A stretch of 64,000 nt of DNA, taken from the NCBI GenBank assembly GCA_933822405.4, contig CAKOGP040000668.1, positions 271,445 through 335,444 of the forward strand. The letters are read 5' to 3'. Of this stretch, positions 1 through 11,233 are shown piece by piece. Position 1 is the first letter of the stretch, and the number at the start of each line of letters is the position of its first letter. The position numbers were made by a program, and so were the translations under genes. This stretch comes from Cylindrotheca closterium (taxonomy: Eukaryota; Bacillariophyta; Bacillariophyceae; Bacillariales; Bacillariaceae). The notes under the pieces were generated by a model. That model was not told where the DNA came from, made no database searches, and saw only the letters and a list, made by a program, of their open reading frames with translations.

Positions 1-461
1 TCTGGTTGTGTCTTATTGCAAGGTCCACATTGAATCAAGTTGTAAGCTCCTTGACAAAGCTGTAACTGGATGGTGCTGGCACTTGTGTCAAAAAAAAGTC
101 ACTCCTTTCTTCTTCTCTTCTTTCAAGTTGGTACTTGTCTCATGTAGGGTAGTTGTATTTGAGATTCTTCAACAGCTACCAGAATCCGGAATTCCTCTTC
201 TCAATCACTCTCCCACCCTTTCTATACGGTCAGCAGGGTGGAGAGTGGGTGGAGAGTCCAGTTGTCATTGAAAGATTTTTTAAAAAAGGCTATTTTACCT
301 TCTGTTGGTGGTGTTTATACGTAGTAGAGGGCCAAGGTAGGGCATATTTTCAAAAGTAGTCACAACTGTACATGTAAAACAACAAAGGGGGTGTGGGCAG
401 GGTAGCAAGGCTTGTAAGTCTAGTATCGTCTGCTGTCCTGTCCTCTTTGTTGTCGGTTCTC
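1..461. other. No gene recognised
   Basis: This stretch lies downstream of the minus-strand coiled-coil pseudogene. Short open frames exist on both strands but none has a convincing start, domain or splice partner. It may hold the 3' untranslated region of that gene. Confidence 0.5.
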
Positions 462-3103
462 TTAAAACATTTCCATCAAAGAGTTTTCTAGTGCATTGAT
501 CTTGCACTGCTTTGTCTTGACAACTTCTGAAAGCATCTGAATCTTGTCCTTGAGGGCGGTAACTTTCTTTTCCTCACGTTCTAATTTGACAGCAGCCTCG
601 TGAAGTTTGTCTGCAATTGAGGCTCTTGGTTTCCTCTGCCTTGATGAGTTGGAAGAGTTGGGGCAGTTGCTCTTGGATCTTTGCTGCTCTCTCTTGCTCT
701 TCATTGTTTAGGAGCTTTATCTCCTTAACCTGATTCTTTTGATCTTCAATCGTATCATCTTGTTGCTGAACCTTTTTGAGAAGAGCCTTTACTGTGTTTT
801 CCTTTGCTTCCACGGTACTCTGCAGTGTCAACAAGTCTGCTGTGAGTGTTTCTGATCGTTGCTTCTCCTTGGCTAGGTGTCGTTCAGCTGCAAAGATTTC
901 CTCCTTTTTCATCGCCAACTCGTCCTCATGACAATGAACCTTCATCTCGTGAGTAGTCAACTCTTGCTTCTTCTCATTGAGACCGTACGATAAATCGGAG
1001 AGTTCCTTCTGCAACGCCACTCTCTTCTCTCGCTCAGATGCACATTCCTTTTCGAGGATGTTCAAAGCGCTAGATTGTTGTAGCAACTTGGAAGCATCCA
1101 TATCAAGTTTCATTTCCAAATCCTCAATGGTAGTGTTGGCTGCAGCAAGTGTGCTTACCAATGAAGACACATCTTGAACGAGGTTGTTTGCAACCTTCTG
1201 CTGCTCTGTATGTATGATTTCCAAGTTCTCGATCTTTGTGTCCTTACTGGCAAGAACTGCCTGAAAGCCGTTGGACTCGAGTTCCAAGGACTTGATGTAG
1301 GCGTGGTGTGAAGCTTTGACTTGGCAGCTTCAAGCTTCTGGCAACGAGCGCTTTTGCCATCGATCATTTGTTGCATGTATTGAATTTCATTCGATTGGTT
1401 TGTGATGATCGTCTTTTGTTCATCAATTTCCAAAAGGAGACCCTCGACCTCTTGTTGGGCTCGGGCAAGAGCATCTTTGGTGCTGGTTTGCTCGACATGA
1501 AGATTCTTCACCCGGGCTTGTTCCTTCTTATGAAGTTTCTCGATTTGACTGATCTGACTTTCTTGTCAAGAAAGTTATTGATGCTGCTTTTCAATTTTGT
1601 TGTTGAAAGATTGTGCTTGGTTCGTCTTCTCATCCAATAGCTTACGGTTACAATCCCGGTCGTGCTCAACCTTGCGCTTCATTTCTTGTAGCGTAGACTT
1701 TGCAGACTGCAAAGCATCTCGCGTGTTGGTCATCTCTTGCCTTTCTTCATGCAAGCAATTTTTGGCTTGCTTGAGAGAAAGTTCCGCCCCCTCCAACTTG
1801 CGTTTGGTCTGCTTGTGAGCATGACACACAATTTCGAGAGCCTTTTGAGCTTCTGTGAATTGTTCCTTCTCCTTTGTCAATTGCTTTTTGATCTTTTGTT
1901 GCTTTCTCTCCAACTTCTCAATCTCGCACTTTTGTTGCTCAGCTATTCCTTGGGCAGCAGCCAAGGCTTTCTCGGTCGTTTGACTTTTACTTTCAGCCCT
2001 CTTGACCTCCTGCTTCCATTGTTGTTTGATATCCATGGCCCTTGCTTTCTCAGACTCTACCAACTTTTTCAATTTTTGCGCTTCTGCCCCCATTTCTGTC
2101 ATCTTGGCTCGTTCTTTTCCCCATATCTTTTGTTTCTTGATCATTCGCAATCGGTAGTGATTGTTTTGAGACTCAAGGTCTCGCACTTGTTTGTGTTTTT
2201 GGGAAAGAGCGACCGAGGCAACTGACATGGAGGCCACTGATGAGTTATCATCCCAGTCAAGATTCTGGAACTCCCAATTCATCGCTTTCATCATTTTAGA
2301 CTTATCAGCCTTCTCCATCTCTAGTTGCCTGTCCAGTTTTGAAACCTCTTCATTTCGCATCTCAAGTTGTTTATGTAGCTGCTTGTTGGAATTTTCAAGA
2401 GCAGCAGCTTGTTCTTGTTGCTCTTGCACTTGACGCTTCAACTCACAGTACTTCTCACTTTCCGTCTGCTGCATATCCTTCTTGCATGTTCCGGACTTTA
2501 TCCTGCAAGAGATTTGCCTGCATGATTTTATCGTGTAAAATTTCGGCTTGGGTATCAAGCTTTGTTTGAAGGATGTGGTTCTGTGTTTTGTAATGACCCT
2601 GGGAATCATTCTTTGTTTGAAGTAATTTGACCTGAGATCCAAGGTCTGTTCTCAGTATCTCGACAGCTCTATCGTGGTCTTCCTTTGAGATTGCCGTCAT
2701 ACTGGAGGTGGTAGTTGCCGTTGAAATTGTATGATCGTCATCTTCGTGGTACTTCTTGTGATGCATGTATCGGCTTCTGGCATTCAAAGAAGAGTTCTTG
2801 TCCAATGACAGGGTGTGTTTCGGTTCGTTTCCATTTTTCTTTCAATGTTGTAACCAACATGCGCAACAAGTATTCTGCACTATGTCCAGTTACCTTTGCA
2901 GCATGAGTTGCAACTCCACCGAGCATCATGAGTAGAGAGGACATGAGGATGAAGTCGTTGGCATTCTCATCTTTTCGGCGTGGGAGTGGCGAACAGGTAT
3001 CATCATCAAGTTCCGGAAAGTCAAATGATACATGTTCCATGTTCCTCCCTCTGGGTGTATCGACATCGGTATAATTCGGTTTGTAGGTAGTTGAAATGTC
3101 CAT
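462..3103 (-). pseudogene. Long coiled-coil protein gene broken by several frameshifts
   Basis: Reading from an ATG at 3103, the start MDISTTYKPNYTD leads into a short hydrophobic patch (about residues 50-70). Some 700 residues of Lys/Glu/Gln-rich heptads follow, with segments such as QVQEQQEQAAALENSNKQL and KIEKLERKQQKIKKQL. This is a long parallel coiled coil, as in structural or tethering proteins, and no family is recognisable. The coding sense passes through different frames: 3103 to about 2790, about 2800 to 2490, about 2490 to 1575, 1553 to about 1310, about 1300 to 640, and about 640 to 462. Each junction looks like a one-base indel, with coiled-coil character resuming at once. Near 1565 there are also two in-frame stops. 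I see no GT-AG intron that removes these junctions. Unrelated neighbours have long intact frames, so a recent pseudogene is favoured over bad sequence, though assembly indels are possible. Confidence 0.65.
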
Positions 3104-3590
3104 GTTGTGAGTGCGATGCTCAGGTACAGAAGTTGTGGTGTTCTACAACGACATTGGGTTGATTTTGTGAGAAATTTTTGATGTCGACATAGGCGATTCG
3201 AACTAAATATCGCGGAAATTGGTTGGCGAATCACCAGCACGGTCAATAAGCACGGTTATAGTCTGACCGTTAGAATTTCCAATATGGAAGGGAGGCGCAT
3301 TGATTCATAGGCGAGAGAATAAAGAGTCATGCTGTCACAATCCAACAAATACCTACAAATTTCAATAACAACAATTTACTATTACTACTAGTTATACTAG
3401 TATCCGCACTACTAGAAGTGGAAGGTCCTGTCTCAACTGGCTGGGATGATGGCTGCTACAGTACGTATTTTGAAGGCCACAGGACCGGCCACTCTCTTTT
3501 CATCACATCCAGGAGACGATTGATTCCTTCCCTTTTGACATATATTCAGTTCGTTTTTTGTTTGGTTCCTTCCTCGTTCCTTCGTACTTC
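3104..3590. other. Intergenic, possible promoter of the coiled-coil gene
   Basis: No supported gene. It separates the 5' end of the coiled-coil gene from the 3' end of the C2 gene. A run of ctacta/actagt triplets lies around 3371-3420. Confidence 0.5.
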
Positions 3591-4022
3591 TTACTCGGTA
3601 TACGAAAGCTTCAAATGAATCTTGGAATCCTTGGAGAACCATTTTCCCGCCTTTTCATCAACGACCTTAGTAACCGCTTTGGGCTCTTGGTTGGGTTTGA
3701 TCAAATCGTCCACCTTGATTTCGCAGGCACCCACCTTGTCGTCAAATCCAATGTCATCGTCATAAACATTGACCTTGAGCACCAAATTCTTGAGGGACGA
3801 CACTGGAATGGTAAAGGTTTCTCCATACACAGGATTCAAGTCATTCGATTTCTTGGTGGATGTGCATTTGCCCATGGTGTGATCAAAGACCCAATTGTCT
3901 TGTTCGACCACGAAGGTGACATAAGGATCCGTCTTGCCCATCCAATCTCCATCACTCAAATGGGTGAGTTTGTCCAAGTAAATGGTCAAGGTTCCGGCGG
4001 GTTTGGATGACATGCAGCCCAT
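3591..4022 (-). CDS. Single C2-domain protein with N-terminal acylation signal
   Basis: A 143-residue protein that is almost entirely one C2 domain, a calcium-dependent membrane-binding module. The ATG at 4022 is chosen because it gives MGCMSSK. Gly2 with Ser6 and Lys7 fits N-myristoylation and Cys3 fits palmitoylation. Upstream in-frame sequence has no better start. Loop 1 carries Asp in LDKLTHL and in SDGDWMGKTDPYV. Loop 3 carries YDDDIGFDDKVG. The Asp positions that bind calcium in PKC-type C2 domains therefore all appear present. The likely role is calcium-triggered or constitutive attachment to the plasma membrane or endomembranes, and the partner is unknown. It is a single exon, resembling plant single-C2 proteins in size. 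Domain call from sequence; acylation is inferred. Confidence 0.85.
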   Translation of the reverse strand: MGCMSSKPAGTLTIYLDKLTHLSDGDWMGKTDPYVTFVVEQDNWVFDHTMGKCTSTKKSNDLNPVYGETFTIPVSSLKNLVLKVNVYDDDIGFDDKVGACEIKVDDLIKPNQEPKAVTKVVDEKAGKWFSKDSKIHLKLSYTE

Positions 4023-5665
4023 GATTATGTTTTGTATTTGTTTGTGTATTTGTTTCGTTGAGTTGAGTTGGGAACGACAAGACAAGTTCTTGTTGTTACT
4101 GTTTCTGTTTTGTTGTGCATGCATTACTGCATGATCAGACTCACTCACTCCTCTGGCTTCCGATTCGGGATGATTGCACTTGCAGTTTGGCTCTCGCTCG
4201 CTCGCGCACGCCGGCACTCGCCAAATGGGAAATATTTGGTATCTTTTGTGGCATGCATGTCACTCTACTCTAGTCCTAGCTAGTTGCTACTACAGTATGA
4301 ATGAATTTATGAATTAATGGTGTATGTGGTGTATTTGTGTGTAATGTATTTCAATTAAAATTGATTGATGGGGCATGGTTCAACTTTCTTGTATCACACC
4401 GCCCAATGCATGTAGATAGCATACTACTTGTAGAACAAGAAGGAGTGGTCTTCTTGTTGAACCGATAGTAGCTACAGAGCCATCATCTGGCTGACTGGTA
4501 CTACTACTACTACTAGGCCTACTACTAATTCTACTTCTATACGAGTACCTCTATGAGCAGGGAGTGTGCGCACCACCTCCCACTACTGCCCTTGTTGCCA
4601 CCTTCGAGCATTTCCTTTCCGCCAACAAGAACATCCATCTGGCCCAAACAACCAATGAGCCAACAACACCAGCATGGTGATCTGGCCCCAAAAAAAGAAG
4701 AACGGCGCTACCGGTATATATGTATATATTCTTGTTGTCTCCGAATATAAGTAGTCCTTCAATACTTCTACTGCATCGACCTAATTTGTTATGGCAATAA
4801 GAGAGCGATGATAGCACTACATGAGCAGCAGTACCTCTCAATCCTTTTCATGGTCTGGCTGATGGTCTGGTACCAGTACTGCCGCCTGGTGAGGAGGATG
4901 GTCCAATCATCATGCTGGCAAGCTTCCTTGAGGACACTCGTCCTCCTCTGACCCTTTCATGATATTTGGATCGCACTGCTACATCATCTTCTATCTACTA
5001 CTACTGTATTTATACTATATAGAAGAAGTAATAGCAAATCGTATCGTAGGCGCTGGTAGGGCCAACACAACTTCTTGTGAGATGCTTCTTGTTCGGTTTC
5101 ATATAAAATTGCTACGACCGTACCGGTATGAGTATCGTAGTGCTGTACCCGCTAATTCGAGGAAATCCATTTTATGTTTTTTGGTACACCACGACTAAAT
5201 ACCTAGAATACGAGTATCTGTTATATATCTGATGTCAACCCTTGATTCCCTTGATTTGATCACTTGGGATAGTTTCTGTCGAGTGGATTGTGCCGAGAGT
5301 TTTGGAGCAAGACCAAAATAAATAGAAAGAGCGGCGTTCTACCCTCCCATTAAAGTCCACCTTTAATGGTGGCGCCAGCGAGAACTTAAGCCAAATCTTG
5401 CCCAAGTGTCGCACATGTCGTTCGTGAATCAAACTACGTTTCGAAATTGACCTGTTAAATGCAAAAATGAAAACAGATATGCCCAATGCTAGTATTCACG
5501 AGTACAAATGTTCTCTATGGGAGCGATTAAACTCTAGCGTTAAATGAGTTCTCTGTTAGATTTTTGGTGGTCTTCACTCGCCACACGAAAAGGCTCGCTC
5601 TACTTGTATGCATTTTTCGAAGCCAACATGTAGAGTCCACAAAATAGACAAGGCAACTTTTTAGA
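4023..5665. other. Intergenic, 1.6 kb without a supported gene
   Basis: Open frames here are short and lack ATG, domains or splice partners. The region holds two copies of the palindrome TACCGGTA (4709-4716 and 5121-5128) and many cta/act triplet runs near 4501-4550. Confidence 0.5.
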
Positions 5666-8269
5666 ATGACAATGATGATGCAATCTCTTATGATCCTATT
5701 GTCGTTGGGCGCAGCACAATCCAGGCTCGGAAACACCCCTCCAGGTCTTGTGTCAAAGGTATGTGTGTCGTCGGCTAGAACAAGAAGAATCACATGCGCT
5801 TGGTCTTCTCTTGCTGTTGGCTTCAGCTTTGTTCTCACCATACCGTAATTGATGCTGCCGTTATACTCCGATTATACGCAAAGTTCAAAGAAAACGAACA
5901 AAACTTGCCCTGTACTCTGTACAACGCAATTGTGGAATACGAAGATGGCTCGGATACCAGCGAATGGATGTGTGAAGTCATTGGGCCAGATGCCAAGAAT
6001 GCTGGGAGCAAATGGAAGTACGCAACCCTTTCTGTAGAAGGAATGGAATTTGTATTGAAAGCCAATCCAAACATTCAAAGTGGCCGTACCACCCTACTTG
6101 CACAAGGAGCTCGCTTTAACAACATCTTTGCTCAAGGTAGTCCCAAGCAAAAGTTGGTCATTTCGGGGAACAACAAACTTACATTTGGGGAAGCCGATCC
6201 AGAAGACATTGGTGAACGAAGAAGGCTCTCTTCTCCAACTGGCGATCTGTCAATTCTAGTGGTGCGAGTGACCACTTCTGATGCTTCCTTGACAAAGCAG
6301 AAGGCAGAAATCAGTGGCGATTTCTTTGGAACAACAGGAAGCGGGGATACCATTAACTTGAAAAGCCTTGTGGAAGGGTGTTCCAATAACGTTGCCACCA
6401 TCAATCCGGGCTCTGGAACTGGCAGTTTTAATGTAGGGTGTCAGGACAACGTGGACGCTATCTTTGATGTTCAACGCAGCGATCCCGATACTACTTACAA
6501 CTGTGACTGGTTCACCCGCTACCGATTTAGTACGCCGGGAGATTTGTGCTATAGCTATGGCTATGGTGACGCCATACAAATATTCCCCACTGTTGACGGT
6601 AAGCAATGATTGGTCGCTGGGAGATCTGTCGCCTCCAGTCCTGATACTGACTTTTACTTACGTTTCCTGTCTTACTGTAGCCACCAAAACGGCGAAGACG
6701 GAATGCTGTATTTGCGGCAGAACGGAAGAGACCATCGTCACATTCGACAACGATGTGCAGGACGGAGTCATGGATCTGCAACTGCCCATTAATGCCGTTG
6801 GGAATACTCATACAACGCTCGAGAATGCTGCTGTCGAAGAGCTGAAGAGTCTTTTTTCTGTCGACAGGCTTGATTCTCTATTTGACAATGTCATGTTGTG
6901 CTTGCCCAAAGGGTCCTATTCCAATGGAGACACAAGCCAGACCAACTGGCTCGCGTATGCCTATATCGGAGGGTCTGTCAGTGTGTTTAATGGCGATAAA
7001 TGGTGTGCCAATGAAGTCACTCAATTGCATGAGTTGGGACATAATTGGAGACTTCAGTGAGTCGTTCTATTGCTTCCGTTTTTGTATTATTCATCGAGTT
7101 GATGATCCTAGGTTCTCATACTATTCACTTTTTAATTCTCCTACAGACATGCATCACAAGGCACTGCTACGTACGGAGACTTGACTGGGGCCATGGGCTC
7201 TACATACGGAAGGGGTGATGATGTCGCTGAAGGAAACAGAATGTGTTTCAATGGTGCTCACTCGTGGCAACTTGGTTGGTACACTCAATACAACCTAGAG
7301 ATCGATCCATTGGCGACGAATTTTGATGGAACTCTAGTTGGAGCCGACCGAGTTCCAAATGTGTTGGCTAGCGAGAATGTTGTCTTGAAACTTGTCAACT
7401 CGCAGGAGGACTACTATCTCATCTTCAATCACGCGGTGGGAGCGAACGACGGTACCACTGAGGCTGACAATCGAGTCACAATTACGACCAAGACAACCAA
7501 TAGTGCAGCAAAGACATTTTTGATAGGAGATCTTAGTCAAGGTGCTTCTATGACATTTTCCGCCTGGGCTGGTACTGCAGAGTCGGTAACAGTTTTGGTA
7601 ACATCTATTGACACTGCTGCGGCCACTGGTAATGCAAAGGTAGAAGTGTGGAAAGGGCTGCTTGGAGATCGGCCCTCATCGGTACCTACCCCTACGCCGC
7701 CACCCACAAGTGCACCAGTATCCAATCCGAGTAGCGAGCCAAGTGGTGCACCATCATCGGTACCTACCCCTACGCCGCCACCCACAAGTGCACCAGTATC
7801 CAATCCAAGTAGCGAGCCAAGTGGTACACCATCATCGGTACCTACCCCAACGCCACCACCCACAAGTGGACCAACATCCAATCCAAGTAGTGAGCCAAGT
7901 GGTGCACCATCATCGGTACCTACCCCTACGCCGCCACCTACAAGTGCACCAGTATCCAATCCGAGTAGTGAGCCAAGTGGTACACCATCATCGGTACCTA
8001 CCCCTACGCCGCCACCTACAAGTGCACCAGTATCCAATCCGAGTAGTGAGCCAAGTGGTGCACCATCATCGGTACCTACCCCTACGCCGCCACCCACAAG
8101 TGCACCAACATTCAATCCAAGTAGTGAACCAAGCGGTGCACCATCATCTATACCTACTCCAACTCCACCACCTACAAGTGCCCCATCATTGCTGCCTACA
8201 AATACTCCGCCGGGCAACAGCGGCAACGGTGGTGGGGGTGGCAACAGCAACGGCAAGAAACCGAAATAA
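5666..8269 (+). CDS. Secreted gametolysin-like (M11) zinc metallopeptidase with PT-rich repeat tail
   Basis: Four exons, 5666-5758, 5827-6598, 6681-7056 and 7147-8269, joined by GT-AG introns of 68, 82 and 90 bases, give 787 residues. The protein starts with a signal peptide (MTMMMQSLMILLSLGAAQS). The catalytic motif HELGHNWRLQH spans residues 405-415. H405, H409 and H415 are the predicted zinc ligands and E406 the catalytic base. The motif has metzincin spacing but Arg stands where the usual Gly is. The downstream segment TYGDLTGAMGSTYG fits the M11 (gametolysin) signature with its Met turn. The third His lies just after the third intron, so splicing is needed to complete the site. From about residue 590 comes a Pro/Thr/Ser tail of tandem 26-residue units, then a Gly/Asn/Lys end. 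In green algae gametolysins digest cell-wall glycoproteins; an extracellular-matrix role here is inference. Confidence 0.85.
7678..8190 (+). repeat. 78-base tandem repeat array coding a PT/S-rich linker
   Basis: About 6.5 direct copies of a 78-base unit, each starting near ggtacctacc (7681, 7759, 7837, 7915, 7993, 8071, and a diverged copy at 8149). Each unit encodes 26 residues of the type VPTPTPPPTSAPVSNPSSEP followed by SGAPSS. Copies are nearly identical, with third-position changes and a few substitutions (A/T at one position, VSN/TSN/TFN), so homogenisation or recent expansion is likely. It forms the extended, probably O-glycosylated tail of the M11 peptidase. Confidence 0.95.
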
Positions 8270-8660
8270 ATAATCTTACAATAAGAATTTATGTTGCGCT
8301 AGACCGTATTCAAGGATGGCGAAAGCACTGCATGGAACATAGGTTGATTAATAGACTAACTCACAGTGAACTGTGGTTTGTTCGTCCGTTCCTCCTATTT
8401 TGAATTTAGCGGTATAACGAAACTCCATCTACCGGTACGAACAGGACGCTCAAGGCTTCTTTGCTCTACTGAAGACCGTCGACTTTACGAGTAGCAGAGA
8501 ACTAGAAGTCAGGCAGGCAGGCGTATCCAACTAGCAACTTTATTAGGTAACTAGTTTCAATGACTTCGATAACACACTGCATGTATTTCATAAAATGTCA
8601 CTTTCATACATCCTATACAGTACAGATAAAGTGGTATAGTATTTCTAGATCATGCGTTGC
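8270..8660. other. Convergent intergenic region
   Basis: No supported gene. It holds the 3' ends of two convergent genes and one TACCGGTA palindrome at 8430-8437. Confidence 0.5.
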
Positions 8661-10355
8661 TTACCGTGTGGTGCTGCTAATTGATTGCCCCGCAGTCTTA
8701 TTGATAGACCGCCGATTGTTTCTGAAATACTTGGATATGCGTGCCCGTGCCATATCGTCTGTGACTGCCAGAAACTCCCCAAACACTTCGGTCGGTTGTA
8801 AAAATCGGCCTCCTTGTTCCTTAATCTGGTGTAGAATGGAATCCACTAAATCTTTCTTCATTCCTCGGTCCAACGAATCGTACTCATGAGAACGATTCTT
8901 GATTAGACGCTGCAGTAACTCGCTTCCTGGACTCCGTGCACCTTTACCAAATACCACATCGTTCGGTCTTGGGAAGTCTGAAATGATAAATCCGCCATGA
9001 ATTCTGTCTCTTGACGCCTCTGGCCGTCGACGATTGTTTCGGAAGAGCTGGGTCACCTTTGCTCTCGCTTCTTCGAGACTTAGCTCTTCCCACACAAGTT
9101 GCCGTTCTGAAGTGCAATTGGCTTGCTGCTTCAAGAAACGACCACCTGCCTTGCGAATCTCGCCTAATAAAGCATCCACCATCAGCTTCTTCGTTTCGTT
9201 TGATCCAGCATCGTATTGCGATGAAAATTCCTTTATGAGAGCTCGAAGGCGCTGGTTTCCCATGTTGTTATTCTTCTTCCTGTCCACATAAAGTACATCA
9301 TTAGCATTTATTTGAGTCACAGCCAATGGTGATGGAACATGACCACTTTTCTGTTTCTCCATCAAAAGATACGATTGGCACCAATTATGGTGAGTTTCCA
9401 AGTTTACCATGTAAGTACCAGGCCTGAAGGGAAGCATCTGGGATGGAATACCATAAGTTGACAACAGGTACTGACACTCTGTATGAGAACCAAAATGCAT
9501 TCGAAGTCGTGCGCGTCTCTTTGCTGGCAACATTTTGACAGCCACGCTCCATAGAAAAGATTCGGCAGTATCCCTGTCTCCACACACATGGTTGCCAGCC
9601 ATGTAGAGTGGAAGACTCATAGTTAGGCGCATATTATCCAAGTATCCTACACCTTTCTTTGCATCTTTATGATCACCAACAGTATACAGGATGGCAGCAC
9701 AGCCCCGGATCTGGGTTTCTTGTGACCTCGAGGCGGTCATCAAAATGTAATAAAGGGCTCTCAATTCGTTTTGATGATTTGCAAAAGCTCTCAAACTTGG
9801 GACTTGTAGAAGTATTTGCCGATTCGCAGAGTCCCTACCTAAAAGTTGAGAGGCTCCTGTTTTTAGACATGCTATATCGTCCTCATCCAAGTCGTCGAGA
9901 GTGATATCCTTGACCAGTTTTTCGTCGCCAAAGATTTTGTGCTTTTGCTCAAAGAATTTCAACATTTGCTGCGCTGCCGCCTTGGCATCATACCTATTCC
10001 CACGAAGGAACATTATCCGGAAGGCCCTTGCACGGACATAGTCGGGGTTCATGCTTTCAGCTGTCTCATAATAAGTGCCACGTTTCGTGTTGTTCAAGTA
10101 CTTGTCAAGATCTTGCAGAGTATTCTGAACCATATTTTCTTCTTCTCGCATTTGACCTTGGACACCATGGAGGATTTCTTGTTGTTGCTGTCGTTCTTCA
10201 AACGTGAGGTCTTTCAAGGCTTCAGATAGCATTCCATCGATTGTCCCCGTTCCCTCGCGTTTCTTCCATGATGTAGCATCGTTGGACGACTGCTGGCTGG
10301 TAACGAAGCCAAAACAACTTGATGTTGGTTGAAAATTTCGATCAAAAGAGCTCAT
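8661..10355 (-). CDS. CRAL-TRIO-like protein with two DUF6824 modules
   Basis: A 564-residue single-exon protein starting at the ATG at 10355 (MSSFDRNFQP); the in-frame codon further out is GTG. Residues about 85-330 look like a SEC14/CRAL-TRIO lipid-binding unit: a helical lead (DYVRARAFRIMFLRGNRYDA), then a core with ILLQVPSLRAF, a possible lipid-gate region, and SLPLYMAGNHVCGDRDTAES. Two copies of the diatom-expanded DUF6824 module follow. Copy one begins NANDVLYVDRK and contains KAGGRFLKQQ and FRNNRR. Copy two begins RPNDVVFGKGARSPG and contains EQGGRFLQPT and FRNNRR. Family knowledge places DUF6824 widely in diatoms without a firm function. A lipid-responsive regulatory role would be speculation. 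Confidence 0.75.
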   Translation of the reverse strand: MSSFDRNFQPTSSCFGFVTSQQSSNDATSWKKREGTGTIDGMLSEALKDLTFEERQQQQEILHGVQGQMREEENMVQNTLQDLDKYLNNTKRGTYYETAESMNPDYVRARAFRIMFLRGNRYDAKAAAQQMLKFFEQKHKIFGDEKLVKDITLDDLDEDDIACLKTGASQLLGRDSANRQILLQVPSLRAFANHQNELRALYYILMTASRSQETQIRGCAAILYTVGDHKDAKKGVGYLDNMRLTMSLPLYMAGNHVCGDRDTAESFLWSVAVKMLPAKRRARLRMHFGSHTECQYLLSTYGIPSQMLPFRPGTYMVNLETHHNWCQSYLLMEKQKSGHVPSPLAVTQINANDVLYVDRKKNNNMGNQRLRALIKEFSSQYDAGSNETKKLMVDALLGEIRKAGGRFLKQQANCTSERQLVWEELSLEEARAKVTQLFRNNRRRPEASRDRIHGGFIISDFPRPNDVVFGKGARSPGSELLQRLIKNRSHEYDSLDRGMKKDLVDSILHQIKEQGGRFLQPTEVFGEFLAVTDDMARARISKYFRNNRRSINKTAGQSISSTTR

Positions 10356-11233
10356 GGTTTCTTTTGGAAAATGGTAGGGATAAAATATTGTACCTACCGT
10401 CACCAGTCAGCAATATTTTGTGCTGTGAAGAATGAAATAAGATGATGTAAGTTTTTTACCACATGTTCTCCGGTCTCCCCGTCGCCGCAGAGTGTGACTA
10501 GAAAATGACAATTTGTGGAGGAGAATTTCGCTGAGTGACCATCATGTTCAAGTAGAGCGCTGTCTTTATTTACTTTTCCTTAGACTTCGCGTTAAAAGAT
10601 TGCCAGCACAGAATCGAAATTCCCGTTTTCAAAAATCTCGCGAATCCGATTTATTGTGATGATCAGAATAGAGGCCGGGCACCGTTAAACAAGTGCTATT
10701 ATTAAAAAAGATATAGAATACTTGGGACACGTGCCTTCACACTTCAATCACCATTTTTAATCGGGATATGACAATTAAAACTGTAATCGTAACCACACAG
10801 CGCCTTCACAATGCTGCTTGGTTTGTGGTACAATCGCACCCTTATGCCTCTTTGATAGCCCAAGTGATCGAGGTGACAGTTGAGAAGGTACTCAGTTGTT
10901 GTTAGTTCTATTCTTTTGGAAGTGAGCTGCTCCTCGTCTTGTTGCTTGTTCTGGTTGGAGTTCTTGGAGCGTATAGCGGTAGTAGCGGTACCATCACTTC
11001 TGAAAAAGGCTGGCGATACTGGGCGACTGGGGACTACCATAGATTTTTGAAAGGTTTGGTTGGTACTTGTTTAGGCGCTTTACAAATGCCAAAACAGCAG
11101 AACGATGAGACCGCGCCTTTGCAAATATTCAATGTTGATCCTTTCAATTACTTTTGGAAATCCCCTCGTGCGTATCCCATTTGACATGCTGCTACTGAAA
11201 AAGCTGCTATTTCAATAGAGTAACTGACAGAGT
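10356..11233. other. Divergent intergenic region
   Basis: This 878-base stretch separates two divergent genes and probably holds both promoters. A 98-codon ATG frame on the minus strand (10744-11040) has no recognisable feature and is not called. Confidence 0.5.

Noticed and set aside
7678..8190. Regularly spaced repeats that could suggest a CRISPR array
   Set aside because: The repeats are head-to-tail without unique spacers, are in frame, and lie in a eukaryotic coding exon.
7537..8256. 239-codon minus-strand open frame rich in Gly/Val
   Set aside because: It is the antisense of the 78-base repeat array, so its repeats simply mirror the PT-rich tail; no start context or independent feature.
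10744..11040. 98-codon minus-strand ATG frame
   Set aside because: No signal, domain or biased composition; lies in a divergent promoter region.
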